Assembly: GCA_002794735.1 (NCBI GenBank)
Contig: NBAZ01000017.1
Span: 124,001 to 188,000 of the forward strand
DNA length: 64,000 nucleotides
Direction: 5' to 3'
From: Pyrrhoderma lamaoense
Taxonomy: Eukaryota; Basidiomycota; Agaricomycetes; Hymenochaetales; Hymenochaetaceae
Shown: piece after piece, positions 11,240-23,648 of the stretch
Layout: each line of letters begins with the position of its first letter
How positions within the stretch are numbered: position 1 is the stretch's first letter
Notes under the pieces: generated by a model
Told to the model about the DNA's origin: nothing
The model's input: the letters and a program-made list of their open reading frames with translations, nothing else
Databases searched by the model: none
Translations under genes and position numbers: made by a program

Positions 11240-11541
11240 TCACTATCATCATCGAGTCCGCAAGGGTATCTGACTCTTCACCTTGTTCTATCGGCAGTGC
11301 AATTACTCTTACATCCCACTTCGTGACTGGTACTTAGTGACTTACCTTACTCCATGAACCCAAGTCCAACCATTGCAGAGAAACTCTCACCTATACGACA
11401 TCACCTCAATAAACGGACGGGTGCACTACTTGACTTCGATGCTTCAATAGCCCCATCCGCAAGTCAAATAATAGAAGTATATTATGGTAATAGGTCTGTA
11501 GATGCTACTACTGCTAGTCACGAGAGGAGAGAAAAACTTTA
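11240..11541 (+). pseudogene. Decayed partial copy of the DUF3433-like gene 3' end
   Basis: The stretch matches the last exon of the upstream gene (about 9943-10140) base by base with many changes: both carry CGAGTCCG, a TTCTATCG..AGTGCA block, ACCTTACTCC, and a GGACGGGTGCA core followed by a GATGCT. The copy holds stops and indels in the region that corresponds to TAPGSIASAVTLTS. Only a 62-codon piece stays open (11354-11541), reading KLSPIRHHLNKRTGALLDFD against KLAPLRFRLDKRTGAILAVD in the intact gene. It has no 5' exons nearby. Most likely a tandem duplication remnant. Confidence 0.75.
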
Positions 11542-12266
11542 AATCTTTTTCAAGTGGACGATGGGAATGGGTTTCGCGACTAGCCCGTGTGACTAGAAGT
11601 CTCTTCTCCTTTTTCCTTTCTTTGGGTGGGACCTCTTTCTTTACACGAACTCAGCATCGAGTAACTCATATTTAATTCTCCACAAGACTTACTGTTGTGA
11701 ACTTATTTATATTAACATAAACGTGTTCCCGGATTTATGTCGGTGTTCTTCTCGGGAATTGAACACACTGGATGCACAAGTTCAGATACGATGGTTATAC
11801 GATAACGGGAGAAGCGATAGCTTAAGGAATTATCGAGAATATATTGGGTAATCTTGAAAGGAGATACAATGACCAATTCGCGTAAAGTCAACAGAAAACA
11901 CGAATTTCAGATTTTGTAGGTCCAAGTTGGGATAGCAATTTATAAATTCGTAAGATACCTCGAGTCTCTAGAAAAATGACGAATGGACATGGAGAGCTCC
12001 ACTTATGCCATCAATAAATATTCATATGAGCTCCGAGTGTGTTGTTATGTATTGATATTAAAAATGCGTTTCGAGGCAAGGAAGTTTCTTGGTGGCCCCA
12101 ATGCGTGAGAAATATTCTCGGCAACATCGGCATGGCTTATAATACTAAAGGTAGTGACCACTCTGTTCTTTAGTACATACCACAACCAAACCTTGGTGGT
12201 CTGTACACTCTACAATCACTTGTATTCCTAGCTAGTAGCTTAGATTGAGCTGCTGTTAAACGTCGA
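11542..12266. other. Intergenic spacer / promoter region of the MAM3-like gene
   Basis: About 725 bases with no supported coding sequence. The MAM3-like gene starts at 12267, so its promoter must lie here; no clear core element was recognised. Confidence 0.35.
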
Positions 12267-15200
12267 ATGGTACCCGCTCGATTATTGTTGTCTCTTGCTT
12301 CATCCGTTCTTTCAGAGCACCTTCCACTAGCCAACCATGCTTTCTCTCGCGCAGCAGACTTCCTTAGCAGTATTGGAAGTTCCGACGAAGCTGCCTCTGG
12401 AAGCCACTCAACAACCCACATCTTCGCAAAACGCAACAGATTCGAAGACGACCCAAAGCTTTATGCATTTGCAATTCTCATACCTGTGCTCGTCCTCCTT
12501 TCAGGTCTTTTTGCCGGGCTGACATTAGGCTACATGAGTTTAGATGAGACTCAGCTTAATGTTCTTAGTATGTCGGGTACTCCGTGAGTCTAATACTTTA
12601 AAGGCTTAAAAAGGGTCGTGATTGCATCTATGTAGATATTAACCTTATCTTACCACAGTAAGCAACGCGAGTACGCGAACAAGATAAAACCCATTCGAAA
12701 GAATGGTCATTTACTTCTAGTGACGCTGTTGTTGGCAAATATGATCACAAATGAAACGCTTCCAGTCATCAGTGACCCGATACTTGGTGGTGGAATTCCG
12801 TCCGTTATTCTTAGTACAGCGTTGATTGTCATGTACGTATTTTATTTTTCTCTACTATCTCACTTTTGTTTTGCCTCGTTTCATTCTTTTAAATTCTTCT
12901 CTGCCACCGGTGATTGGAATGTTAATCCCGCCAAAATCGCTTGGTTTCTTGTACCTCTTGCCTCCGAAACTTGGCTTTTGCTGGGTGCTAAGCTCAAACA
13001 TATATCGTTGCGTCATTTCGGGTTCTGCCGATTTCCTTGGCTTGGCAGGTCTATATATAAACAGATACTCAGATATTGATGTTGTTTCCTAACAGATTTG
13101 CAGAAATTATTCCTCAGTCTATCTGCACTCGCCATGGTCTATATTTTGGTGCAAAGATGGCTGGAGTTGTTCGCATCCTTATCTATGTTTTCGTAAGTTG
13201 CTCTCTTGTTTATAAGGATAATGCTTCAACTATTCATCATAATTATAGGGTATCATTGCATGGCCTGTTGCAAAATTGTTAGAATTAATGCTTGGTCCTC
13301 ATCACGGAATCATATATAGGCGTGCTGGTAAGATCAATATTCTTGCCAGGAACAAGTGATCCCTACTAACCCATACTAGAACTAAAGGAATTGATTGCTA
13401 TGCATGGCTCGGAAAATCCTAATGGTGGAGACTTGCGTACAGATACTGTCACTATTATTGGTGCCACCCTAGATCTTCAAGATAAAACTGTTCGACATGC
13501 TATGACACCGATGGATCGTGTCTTCATGCTCCATATTGATGCTAGGCTTGATTATGATACACTTAGACGGATATGTGCGACTGGACACTCCCGTATTCCA
13601 GTATATGAAGAAGTCGAGCTTACCGTACCTGCTCGCATTGCCATCATGGCACATGAGCTCGGGACTGGAGATGGCACACAAGTCCCCGTTCCGAATAAGA
13701 AAGGCCTGGATGATGAACCTTTAGTTAAAACGAAGGTGAAGAAGATAATTGGTGTTTTACTCGTAAAACAGTGTGTCCTACTAGATCCTGAAGGTTGGTG
13801 TGCTTTTCTTTGTTGAGAAGTCTACAAGACTCATTATTTATCTAGATGCTGTTCCTGTGCGCAAGATGCGTATTATCAAAGTTCCCTTTGTCCCGCAGAA
13901 TGAACCACTTTTGGGTATCCTTGATCGCTTTCAGGAGGGGCGTAGTCATATGGCTATTGTTAGTAGACTTAGTGTCGAAACAGCTCAAAGTGTAAAAAAA
14001 GCAGTTCGAAAGGGACTTACTCATCGTCTTTTGGGTGCTTTACATGGAGACTCATCTTCCAGTGATGATAGTGATGACGAGGATGAGAAGAAGGGTACAG
14101 ATAAGTGTTCAAATGATGATAGCTCAACAATTGGTGAAATCAGCAAGTTTGGAAAAGAAACTGAAAATGATAAAAGTCATAAACGTGGGCGTAACAAGAA
14201 ACGTGTGCAAGATCTTGAAAAGGGTGATATGGAAATTGAAACTCAGAGAGTGAAGGATAAAGAGCGCGCTTATAAGGGTGCATTAGAGCAGCGTATGCCA
14301 GCTGATGCGGTTCTTTCTAAAGAAAATGCGGAAGAATATTTAGCAAGTCAGGGTCTCGATCCCTCAATAATGCCGCTCGGTATCATAACTCTTGAGGATG
14401 TTTTGGAAGGTGATACAGAAAAAAACAATTACGTAATTATTACTGAATTCAAGTTCTGCTTTTTTATAGAGGTAATTGGGGAAGAAATATATGATGAATT
14501 CGATGTCGAAGGTACTGGGGCTCACTCAGAATCTTTTGTACCTCCTGGCGCACATCCTCAGCAGACACGGAAGCCTCTTAAGCGTAAAGTCTCTGCCCCA
14601 GAGCTAACTGTCAGCGGGTCGAACGAAGAGAATGGTCATACAGAATCTGCTTCACCCTTGCCTTCTAATACGGGTTCGCGTACCCTTGGTCTTGTCATGC
14701 CAAAGCCTATCGCCTACAAAGTCTCAAAACTCTCGGTTTCCTACGTAGTAGAAGTGCTCCACCGACGCCTCGTGACGGCACAAAACCCTTGCCTGGAGGT
14801 TCCTCTGGTGCAACACCACCAGGTGCAACAACTCCTATTGCCCCCGCTATCTCTGGACAAAAATCATCAGATGGCACTAATGGAAATACTCTTGAGGTTC
14901 ACAATATAGGTGATCCTATGGTTGGCACGGCAGGTCCTGAAACGGAAACACGAGCATTAACACGAGCATTGGAGCAAATTGAAGAGCGTCCTTCTCCAGA
15001 GGATGAGGATCCTCGAACAACAGGTAATACAGAACAGAATGCTAACGAGGTGAATAAAGCGGCACCCCCTCCAAGTTATCCGTTCCCCCATGTCACCCCT
15101 TCTGTAACCCCGCGTAGTGGGTCACCTGCACCTCTTGAGGCATTACTTTTAGAACGCAAGCGCCGTGCTGTCAGCAGTCCTCGTGCCATCGAAGCAACGT

Positions 15201-15432
15201 CAAGTGTTTCTTCGATTACAGAACCTCGGCGAAGACTAAAGGCGGATTCAAGAGCTCTCCCCTTACGCCTCTCAAACCTGATGCGGATATTGTCGTCGCG
15301 GAGCAATTAAAGAAGGAGAAGCGTGAACGTCAAGCACGCGACAAAGAGAATGCTGAGAAGGAGGCTACGAAGGTTGTAGGACCTGAAACTGAAGATACCA
15401 TGGAGTCTAGTAAACATTCAGAAACGGGTTAA
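12267..15432 (+). CDS. MAM3: MAM3/CNNM-type membrane protein (DUF21 + CBS pair)
   Basis: Exons 12267-12583, 12659-12832, 13096-13192, 13249-13328, 13380-13793, 13846-14409 and 14470-15432. An N-terminal leader is followed by a DUF21 membrane domain with LLSGLFAGLTLGYMSLDE, LANMITNETLPVISDP, IFAEIIPQSICTRHG and GIIAWPVAKLLELMLG. Then come CBS domains (AMTPMDRVFMLHID, TGHSRIPVYEE, IIGVLLVKQCVLLDPE, MAIVSRL, PLGIITLEDVLEEVIGEEI). The second CBS is interrupted by a long acidic, Ser/Asp-rich insert (about 14040-14260), common in fungal members. Family role: CNNM/MAM3 proteins affect Mg, Mn or other divalent-metal handling at the vacuole or plasma membrane. The tail is low-complexity Pro/Ser. Two one-base frame changes are needed, near 14714 and near 15235, to keep the tail open to the TAA at 15430. 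Intron 2 (263 nt) is longer than the rest. Confidence 0.88.
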
Positions 15433-15990
15433 TAATTGATTTTTTTGTTGTTGCAAAATTTTTTCTCTTGCACATGATTTGGGAAATGTTATCATACAAG
15501 CCTTTCCTTTCTTCGTAATAATAATGATTCTATGTGTAAATAATATTGAGATGTATATGTATAATGTCCGGTAAAGATATATTGGTTTGAGAGATACTTG
15601 GTTACGATAAGAGTCTAATTGGAAGGGAAGACTAAGACTAAGATGATTCCAAGCGACTTATTCAACAAGCTTGTATATTCATCACTTGTAACCTCGAGTA
15701 TATACTGGTATGCACAGAACTGGCTTTCATCTCATTAACAGTGTTTACGGAGCTCAAACAATGGATTTGTATCACGGAAAAGTACACAAGATATGTTAAG
15801 ATCTGACATGAGGGTATCTTACTATTCTACAATAAGAAAATAACAGATATACATGGGTTACCTAGGCAATTCCGTGTGTGAAAATGAACAAAACGGGGGA
15901 GCTATAGGAAGGAGGTTTGGGGAGGATATATGGTACAAGAGCTTTCGGAAGGAGGAAGCTAGTAACTTGGGCTTATAGTTATAAAGTTAG
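15433..15990. other. Convergent 3' spacer
   Basis: About 560 bases between the MAM3-like gene (rightward) and the ASX/DEUBAD gene (leftward). AT-rich, presumably 3' UTRs and polyadenylation signals of both genes; nothing else was seen. Confidence 0.4.
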
Positions 15991-18506
15991 TCACACATCG
16001 GTAGTGTTAGCCAAATAATGAAGTGTCCCAAGTCTTTCTCTACCACCCCGATCAGAAAATAATATCTCCTCCACACTAAACCCTTGCCCGCTATCATCGA
16101 GCGATGACTCAACGGCGACGTCCCGTTGACGTAGACATCGACTTTGGCCACCTCCATAAAACAAGTTCATGCCAACCCAATAACTTAGGTATCCCTGCTC
16201 TAGGGAGTCTACCGTCAAGATCAAGAAGAGCTGTAACGATCTCAGCCGGACTAGAGACATACATCTCGCGGAAGAGGCTGGAGTCAAATGAGGGGAGTAG
16301 GTCGTTGACGGTGCTGTCATTATTCAGCATGGAGCGTGGGATGAGGGTACTTTGGGGAGACACTGGGAAGGGCCGGTAACAGAGGTTAGAGTGACGGTGT
16401 AATTCTTGGGATGTATGGAGGTAACCTTGATATAGTAAAAATACAATATATCAGTAAGACAGTAAGAGCCTGTTTGAAGTGATGCCAGTATTACAAACGT
16501 AAACTGGGGATTTTGAGTAGAATGAACTCTTACCAAAGCATCTTTCTCTATCACACCATCTATTGATGGGCTTTATGTCGAATACAGATAACGTCTCCTA
16601 CTTTCAAGTACCCCTTCTCAACAAGAGTATCAAATTCGCTTTTCCTATCACCCAAATCAAATAAGAAGAACCCGTAAGACACGATTCAGGGCTCATAGAG
16701 GAAATATAAAGTGAAACTGTAGAACATACCTATCCTTACGGGTATCTCTACTTGTTCTAGTACCAATTCTCGACATTATGTTCCTTGTAGGGTCACCATT
16801 ATCCTCCTGTTCAACACTACCACCCCCACCATCCCCCGAAGCAGCATTTTCTTCAGGGTGGTCACGGTCCCAGACTTCGTCTTTCCACGGCGCGTGAACA
16901 GTACCTTGACTAATTCCATTACGAAAGTCACGCACGAGATCACGGTGTTTCTGCGTCATCCAGCCCGTGTATAGGTGGTCCTGATGAACAATGAAATAAG
17001 AATTGAGTCCAAAATAATGTGTTAAGTACTTTGTGAATCTAGCCATATGGAAACAGGATGAAAAGAAAATAAAGTACCTGGAATGTCCGAGCTGCAGACT
17101 CAAAATGTGGGTCGAGAAAAAACCTTGGATCTAAATCGGGTTCCCCCTTAATTTCTTCTTTGTCCCCATCTTCGCCTTTTACTCCAGAAGATCCAGCACT
17201 TGGTCCCGCAACCCCAGATAGTGGTGTGCTTTCACCCGAAGGTACGAACAGTCCAAGATCACCATCTAGAAGCCCCTGCTGGTGCGAGTCATTACCTTCA
17301 CTAACTGCCTTTATTCCATTGTAAGAACGAAAGGCAGTAGCAGGCAGTAACTTGGAAATCTTCCATTGTGACTCTACAGACAAGGAAGTCCACGTCTGAT
17401 AATTTATAATATCCTATTTCAACATTTCATCAGAACCAATCATACTCCATACACACGTAAACGATATCCATAGTCTAACTAAACCAAAGAATTCAAAAAC
17501 TATACTCACACTGATATTCAAGCTCACCAAAGGACTCTTCGGGTTAGTAAGTACAAAATCAAGTTTATACGTTTTGACTGTATCCTTCGGATTTTTCGGT
17601 TTCTCTTTCTCCTGTTTCGTTTTTGAGTTCGCCTTTGTCCTCATGCTAGAGTTTGGTGTTGTCTTTGTCTTTCCCTTAGGCTCTGCTGGCGTTCGGGTTT
17701 TCCGTTTTCCAGTTGCCTCGATAGTTCTTTGTGACACAGACCTTAGAGTTTTAGCTGATTCGTCTTTGACAGTTTCAGGAAGACTGTTTTCGGGGCCGTC
17801 AAGGTCCATAAGGTCGTCATCTGCTTGACCTATCACTCCAATAGGTGCATTAGGTACATCGTTATCGCCATTGTCAATTGACTCCAGTTTCGATCCATTC
17901 CTTCCTCTCTTCCTGGTCCCAATAGAAGACATATCTTGTTTCTCTCCTTTCATATCTTCATATCAGGTGATATACCAAAGATAAATAATTTCATAGATCG
18001 TAACGTGTAAAGTACCCAAACTCCGTATTAGCAACTCTATTCAATCAAAACAAAAACAAAGTACCCAAAAAGAGATAGAAAAAAAAGAAAAAAAAAGGGG
18101 GGGGGGCACAGGGTCCAAGTACCTACTCCACACTAAAAAGACAACTCTTTGAAAGCCCTAATTTCAACTTACTTTTCCTTTGTGACCGTCGTGACGACCG
18201 ATCACGTTCAGCATCAGTATCAGTATCAGTGTAAGTATGACTACTAGTCCCATTTGCACTACTTTTACTAATTTGAGCGAGGACGCGTTCAGTTGGCTTA
18301 GTGTTCCTCCGAGGTCTAGTCAAAGCAAGTGATTCAGAAAGAGCTGATTCGATTACACCCCCACCCGATTCGTCTACTGTTGTATGTTGTTGATTATTCA
18401 TGTTCAGGTTCGTATCCGTATCCGAATTCAGAGTAGTCGACACTGCCGCCAATTTGTCGATAGCTTCATCCTCCGAAGGCGAGGTCAAGTCTGAATCAAG
18501 TTCCAT
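15991..18506 (-). CDS. ASX/DEUBAD (ASXH) domain chromatin-associated protein
   Basis: Minus-strand, multi-exon. The N-terminal exon (from ATG 18506) and second exon (about 17951-17512) are basic, Ser/Thr-rich and low complexity, with nuclear-localisation-like runs (KRKTR, SRRSQRK). The conserved part begins DFVLTNPKSPLVSLNIS, continues after an intron as TWTSLSVESQWKISKLLP, then LDPRFFLDPHFESAARTFQ and, after another intron, DHLYTGWMTQKH and HAPWKDEVW. This matches the ASX homology/DEUBAD signature (LTNPKSPL..., Ls.e.q..L..LLP), the module by which Asx proteins partner BAP1-type deubiquitinases. A later exon (KSEFDTLVEKGYLKVGDVI) resembles the family's C-terminal winged segment. Two frame changes of one missing base are needed near 16577 and 16370, another change near 16150, and the exon 1-2 junction near 18120 is unresolved. 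The stop at 15991 is the best guess. Confidence 0.65.
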
Positions 18507-18897
18507 GTTCAACTTCCCTTCGAGTGTTAATTTGGCTCTCCTCAATTTTGAAGAGAGGATGGAACGTTGTAAGAGTAAAGAGTATTGATTGTAAGGTAGC
18601 GAAGATCGTTGTTTGTTTTAATAGTTTTAAGTTTACTTAATTATTGACAACTAGTTTCATTAGTAATCCACGCTAAAAAAATATCTTGCAGGTATTTGCT
18701 GCTGCTGCCAAGCGGTCTATATTTAAGCACCAAATGCGTCCTTCTAACATATCCTTGGATTACTGTCCTTTTGAGGCATTGCTTGAGGCATTTTTTAAAT
18801 TATGCAATACAAGGAGGAGAATGTCATGGGGGTTACAAGTTTCTTTTACATTATAATACGAGTAACTTGTGATAAGACTGCAAAAAAACGCATAACC
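18507..18897. other. Spacer between eS26 and ASX genes
   Basis: About 390 bases, AT-rich. It is the 3' flank of the ribosomal gene and the promoter side of the ASX/DEUBAD gene, both on the minus strand. A purine/pyrimidine-rich stretch is present; no other feature was seen. Confidence 0.4.
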
Positions 18898-19542
18898 TCA
18901 GTTGGCTGCGGCTTTGGCTTCCTGAGCAGCGATGACAGCCGGGTTAATTTTCTTTCCATCCTTCCATCGGACTCTTGGAGGGGGAGCACGGTTGCGACGA
19001 CCCTCGCGAGAACGAACACGGACGACGTGTGAGTGAATGGCGCATGAGACACAGTATGCGATCTTGATGTATAATTTGGGGATCACATATTCTAATTAAA
19101 CGTAGAAAAAATGGGTCATTAACAAAAAAATAAAGGCGTTAAAAGAGAATGAAAGTTAGGTGCATACCAGAGTAAACGGATGCCTCTGAGATATCACGAA
19201 CGGCGGCAGTCTCAACCATGTTACGAACGGTGAAACGCTTGATCGCCTTGTCCTTGCCTACGCATCGCGAGCAGTTAGAGCATCGGACAAATGTGGTGTG
19301 GCCACGGCCTTTCTTGTTGCGACCGCCATTTCTTCTCTTTTTCGTCTATAAGGTGGCGCAAGAACAAGTTAGCTTCAGATCCCCGTAGAAAGTTGACATC
19401 CAAAGTTGCGAGGCTGCATCCAACTCATTCCTCTTCATGATTCCACCCAAAACACGCAAATCACAGTCCATACGGTATGTGTACTCCATAGAAGTATAGA
19501 GATATCGCACGAGAAACTTTCATAGGCAGGAACACTTACCAT
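18898..19542 (-). CDS. RPS26: 40S ribosomal protein eS26
   Basis: Three exons: 19542-19540 (the ATG alone), 19345-19168 and 19091-18898, joining to 124 aa. The protein starts [17 protein letters not shown], carries the zinc-binding cysteines C23, C26, C74 and C77 ([23 protein letters not shown]), the [16 protein letters not shown] block, and a C-terminal tail a little longer than the usual 115-119 residues. eS26 sits at the mRNA exit channel of the small subunit and contacts mRNA upstream of the start codon. The first intron directly follows the start codon, a placement often seen in fungal ribosomal protein genes. No frame problems. The assignment is certain from sequence. Confidence 0.96.
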
Positions 19543-20490
19543 CGTGGATTCGTTGGAGAGACCGACCTGAAGACCTGCGGTGTATATGTCCCAGATACTA
19601 ATTTGGTAGGCACTTTGATTAGTAATTGCAGATCTTACTCACATAACACGTGCTCCAAGCCCTGCTTAGATAATCACTTACTTCAACTTGGACCGTCCGA
19701 AATCTAGGCTTTGGGGCTTGAATTAGTGACTGAGGAGAACACTAGTGGTAGTTATATACTATGACAAGCAATTCCTCCATAATTTTTATAAAGAGAGAGA
19801 GCAACTAATCTACTGAACTTAATAATAATATTGCACAAATATTGCACACAACCCCCACAAAAACAGTACGTCGTGTGAAATGCTTTATCCGAGACTACAC
19901 GAGCAAGCTCGAACTACTAGCGAAGATGCTAACTTCGACGGCTTTTATCATAATTGGTTGAAGTAATGCAGTATCATTCGTTATCGGGCCCGCATATTAC
20001 CCCGCAAAAACGACATGAAAGAATAAATTGCGGAGAGCGGACTTCCGACTGTCTCCGAGCCAAAGTGCGCTATCTGGGGTTGATGGAATGGGTTCCGCTA
20101 CTAAGATCATCAAATATGACTTGTGTTCTGACGCATGTGACATGCGTCGAATAAGTGATTGCATTTTACGCCTTACTTGGTAGAACAATATTGGATTTAT
20201 GTGACTTAAGTCAATCCCAGGCCAAGTATTGGATATGCCCATTCTAGATTTGATCGGTCAAATGGTGGTCAGAAGACTAGTCGTCTCCGCTGCTATCCCT
20301 ATATGAGTTCCTGGCTCTGCTCACCCTTATATAGCTTGCTCAACACATACAATTCGCCATTTCTTACCCTCTGCACATCCGAGACGGGGTTACCAATCGA
20401 TTGTCTCCTTTACTCGGTTTACTCTCCAAATACCCTCTTGTTTCTACCTTTTTTGCAAGTTCTATAATCTATTCTTGAAGTAGCTTATAC
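19543..20490. other. Divergent promoter region (eS26 and carnitine acetyltransferase)
   Basis: About 950 bases between two divergently transcribed genes. The part next to the carnitine acetyltransferase start is pyrimidine-rich (20380-20470), typical of fungal promoters/5' UTRs. No open frame with support. Confidence 0.45.
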
Positions 20491-23400
20491 ATGGCTGCCC
20501 CAACAACTTCGTCTTCACCACCTTCACGTACATTTGCACACCAAAGTTCACTTCCAAAACTACCTATTCCTCCTCTTGAGGATACTTGTGCTCGCTATCT
20601 ACGGGCATTGTCCGCTCTTCAAACCCCTGAAGAACATCGCGAAACTAAGCGTGTGTCCAGGAATTCCTTGAAGATCCGGAGCAGGGTCCAAGGATTCAAA
20701 GAAAGTTATTGGAATGGGCACAATCACGAGACAGGTACTATCTCTGCCTATCGCCTATTTGAAGTTATTTCATTGTACTGACATCTGAACGCCTTTCATA
20801 GTTATATCGAAGATTTCTGGTATGTTCTTGAATCCATTTTGCCCACTTTTATCAAGTCTATCTTCAGTATTTCATGCCTACTTTTCTTTGTCAACAAGAA
20901 TGCGTTCTCTTCTGCTGAGTTATTCAGTGAGTTTAACTGCGTGGGTGTGATGACGTCAGAGTCACGCTTAGACTTCGATAGCAGACGCTTCTTTGAATCG
21001 GGCAATAGAAGTTTAATAAAGTAGTGGGAATTAGACAATCCATTGCTGCTTCTGCTTCCACACAAAGTTCTTTCTTCCAGTGGTTTTTTCTCCCTGGGAT
21101 TTACCTTCGAATTGTCTTTTTTATCCGTTCTAGGTATTAATCTTCATCGTATTTTTTCATTAGGTATGAAAGCTACCTCTCTCATTCCGACCCAGTTGTT
21201 CTTGCTCTCAATCCTTTCTTTGTTCTTGAGTAAGTCTTATATTCTATGCTTTTGATGCAATAATTGAAGAAAGAAAAAACACTTAAAGAGACGACCCAAC
21301 TCCTACTCGAGGCACACAACTACCCCGAGCTGCGGCATTGATAACTTCATCACTTGGTTTCATTCATGATTTAAGGGAAGGAATCCTAGAGCCAGACACA
21401 GTCCGCGGAGTACCTCTAGACATGGATCAATATACCCGATTATTTGGAACTGCTCGTATACCGACTCAGGTACTTGATCTGTTCTCATATAATTGATTTA
21501 ACTGACTCGCTTAACCCTCTCAGATGGGCTGTCGCATGCACTCGAAGCAGGACGCTTCCCACATTGTTGTCCTTCGTCGCGGACAGTTCTACTGGTTCGA
21601 CGTTCTCGACAGCGCAAACAGGCCACTGCTCACAGAGCGCGACATCATACGTAACTTGCAAGCAATCGTCACTGATGCAGACAAAATAGATATATCAGAA
21701 GTCTCTCGTAGTGCTTTGGGTGTACTCTCAACTGAAAATAGACGTGTCTGGTCAGGACTTCGCGAAATGCTTAAGAGCGATAAGCAAAATGCTCAGTGTT
21801 TACAAGTCGTTGATGATGCTCTGTTCATTATCTGCTTAGACGATACAAAGCCCCAAGACCTAGCACAACTATGCGATAACTTCTTATGTGGGACTTATGA
21901 TTTGAAAGGAGGAGTACAAATCGGAACATGTACTAATCGCTGGTACGACAAACTTCAGATCATTGTCTGTGCGGACGGTTCTGCCGGAATTAACTTTGAG
22001 CATACTGGTGTTGATGGACACACGGTGCTGAGATTTGCCGCTGATATCTTCACGGATAACCTGATGCTACTTGCTCGTTCTATCAATCCATCGGCTCCAA
22101 CATTGTTCCATGCCCCACTCAGTCCACATGCTCGCTCAAATAAGTCCAAGGGGAAGCTAATGCTAAAAATGACGGAGCTCCTACAAAATTGTCTTTGGAG
22201 GCATTAAAGCAAAAAGAACTGACAGAGCAATTGGAGTTCATTGATACGGCACCTAAAAAACTTGAGTGGGTATTGGGACCGGAGTTACGTGCAGGCGTAC
22301 GCTTTGCGGAAACACGGTTGAGCGACCTAATCTGTCAGAATGACTGTCAAGCTCTGGAATTCAAGGGTACGGGAAAGTGTTTATCACAAATCATGGTTTT
22401 AGTCCGGATGCTTTTGTACAAATGGCTTTCCAGGCAGCTTATTATGGTTTATATGGTGAGTTCATCCCCTTACAATTACCGAGAGCGTCGTTTCTGAAAG
22501 AAAGTACAGGAAGGACGCAGTGCACTTACGAGCCTGCAATGACCAAAGCTTTCTTACATGGCCGTACCGAGGCGATTCGTACAGTTCAGCCGGAGAGCGT
22601 CAATTTTACCAAGGTGATAATTAATCGTAACTTATAACAGTCGAGATAATAACAATACTATTATAGACATTCTTCTCAGATGCGGATCCAACAGAGAAAA
22701 TCAGCGCATTGAAGAAAGCCTGTGAAAGGCATGTAACATTGACTAAGGAATGTAGCAAAGGGTTGGGACAAGATAGGTAACTTTCATCCATGGCATTACT
22801 AGTACTATCTCGGAAGTTCTGAATGTGTTCTCTAACAGGCACCTTTATGCATTATACTGTCTTCTTCAGCGCGAAATTGACGAGTGGAAAGACTCACTCT
22901 CTGCATGTGGCTCTCCAACGTCTCCGGCTAGAAAAACTCAGCTAGTCAACCAAAGGCTACCAGAGATCTTCACAGATCCGGGCTATAGCTTGCTGGAACG
23001 TCGATCTTGTCAACAAGTAATTGCGGGAACCCAGCATTGAGGTTGTTCGGTTTTGGACCTGTCGCTGCTGATGGATATGGTATTGGGTATATAATCAAGG
23101 ACGATGGTATCTCCGTGTAAGTGCATGATCCCTTGGAATAAGTTCGTAACAAATTAGGTTTCTAACAAGCTAGATTCTTATAGGTGTGCTTCTTCAAAGC
23201 ATAAACAAACACGTCGTTTCTTGGATACCCTTGAGAGCTACCTTCGCGAAGTCCATAAGATGCTTGTCCATCTCCACCGAGCAGCCAATGCTCCCCCAAC
23301 TCCATTCGTCGATCACTCAGGAACTCTCCGGGACGCTCGTACTGGTAGACCCATCAATGGCGTGTTCAGCGATGCTGGTAGTGACAGTGAAAGCGATGAT

Positions 23401-23648
23401 GCTATGAGTCAGTCTTCTTCTTCTTCCCCTATCTTCCAAATCCTCCTTAGCTTATGTTTTTTTTCTTCTACGTTGTAGCCGGATACTCCTTCTTTGATAG
23501 TGGCGAAATTAGTTTGCTTAGTCGCGTAAGGAGGGATTCGCGGGCGCATGTTGGTTCGTATCCATGTTTACCTTTCCTTTCATTACTTCCCAAGAAGCTG
23601 ACTTGATACTTTTACCCAGGGAAACTTATTCCAATGGCCGAGTACTAG
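20491..23648 (+). CDS. Carnitine O-acetyltransferase
   Basis: About ten exons. The order of the carnitine/choline acyltransferase family is clear: LPKLPIPPLEDTCARYL at the N-terminus, VQEFL..LLEWA, YIEDFWYESYLSHSDPVVL across the intron 20820-21164, DDPTPTRGTQLPRAAALI, then GCRMHSKQDASHIVVLRRGQ. The catalytic His is in INFEHTGVDG (His codon 22001-22003). Downstream come YEPAMTKAFLHGRTE, RHLYALYCLLQREI, the substrate-binding STS region (SILSTSNCG, about 23000) and FGFGPVAADGYGIGYII. The enzyme moves acetyl groups between CoA and carnitine. No SKL-type peroxisomal signal (C-terminus IPMAEY) and no obvious mitochondrial leader, so a cytosolic YAT-like enzyme is likely. Frame changes of one missing base are needed near 20650, 22170, 22378 and 22994. 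The stop is TAG at 23646. Confidence 0.93.

Noticed and set aside
14714..15240. Programmed ribosomal frameshifting in the MAM3-like gene
   Set aside because: No slippery heptamer or structure was seen, and the same kind of shift occurs in many unrelated genes here; missing bases explain it better.
20802..21065. 87-codon open frame antisense in the carnitine acetyltransferase intron
   Set aside because: No recognisable family, no splice partner; it lies within an intron that the conserved protein explains well.
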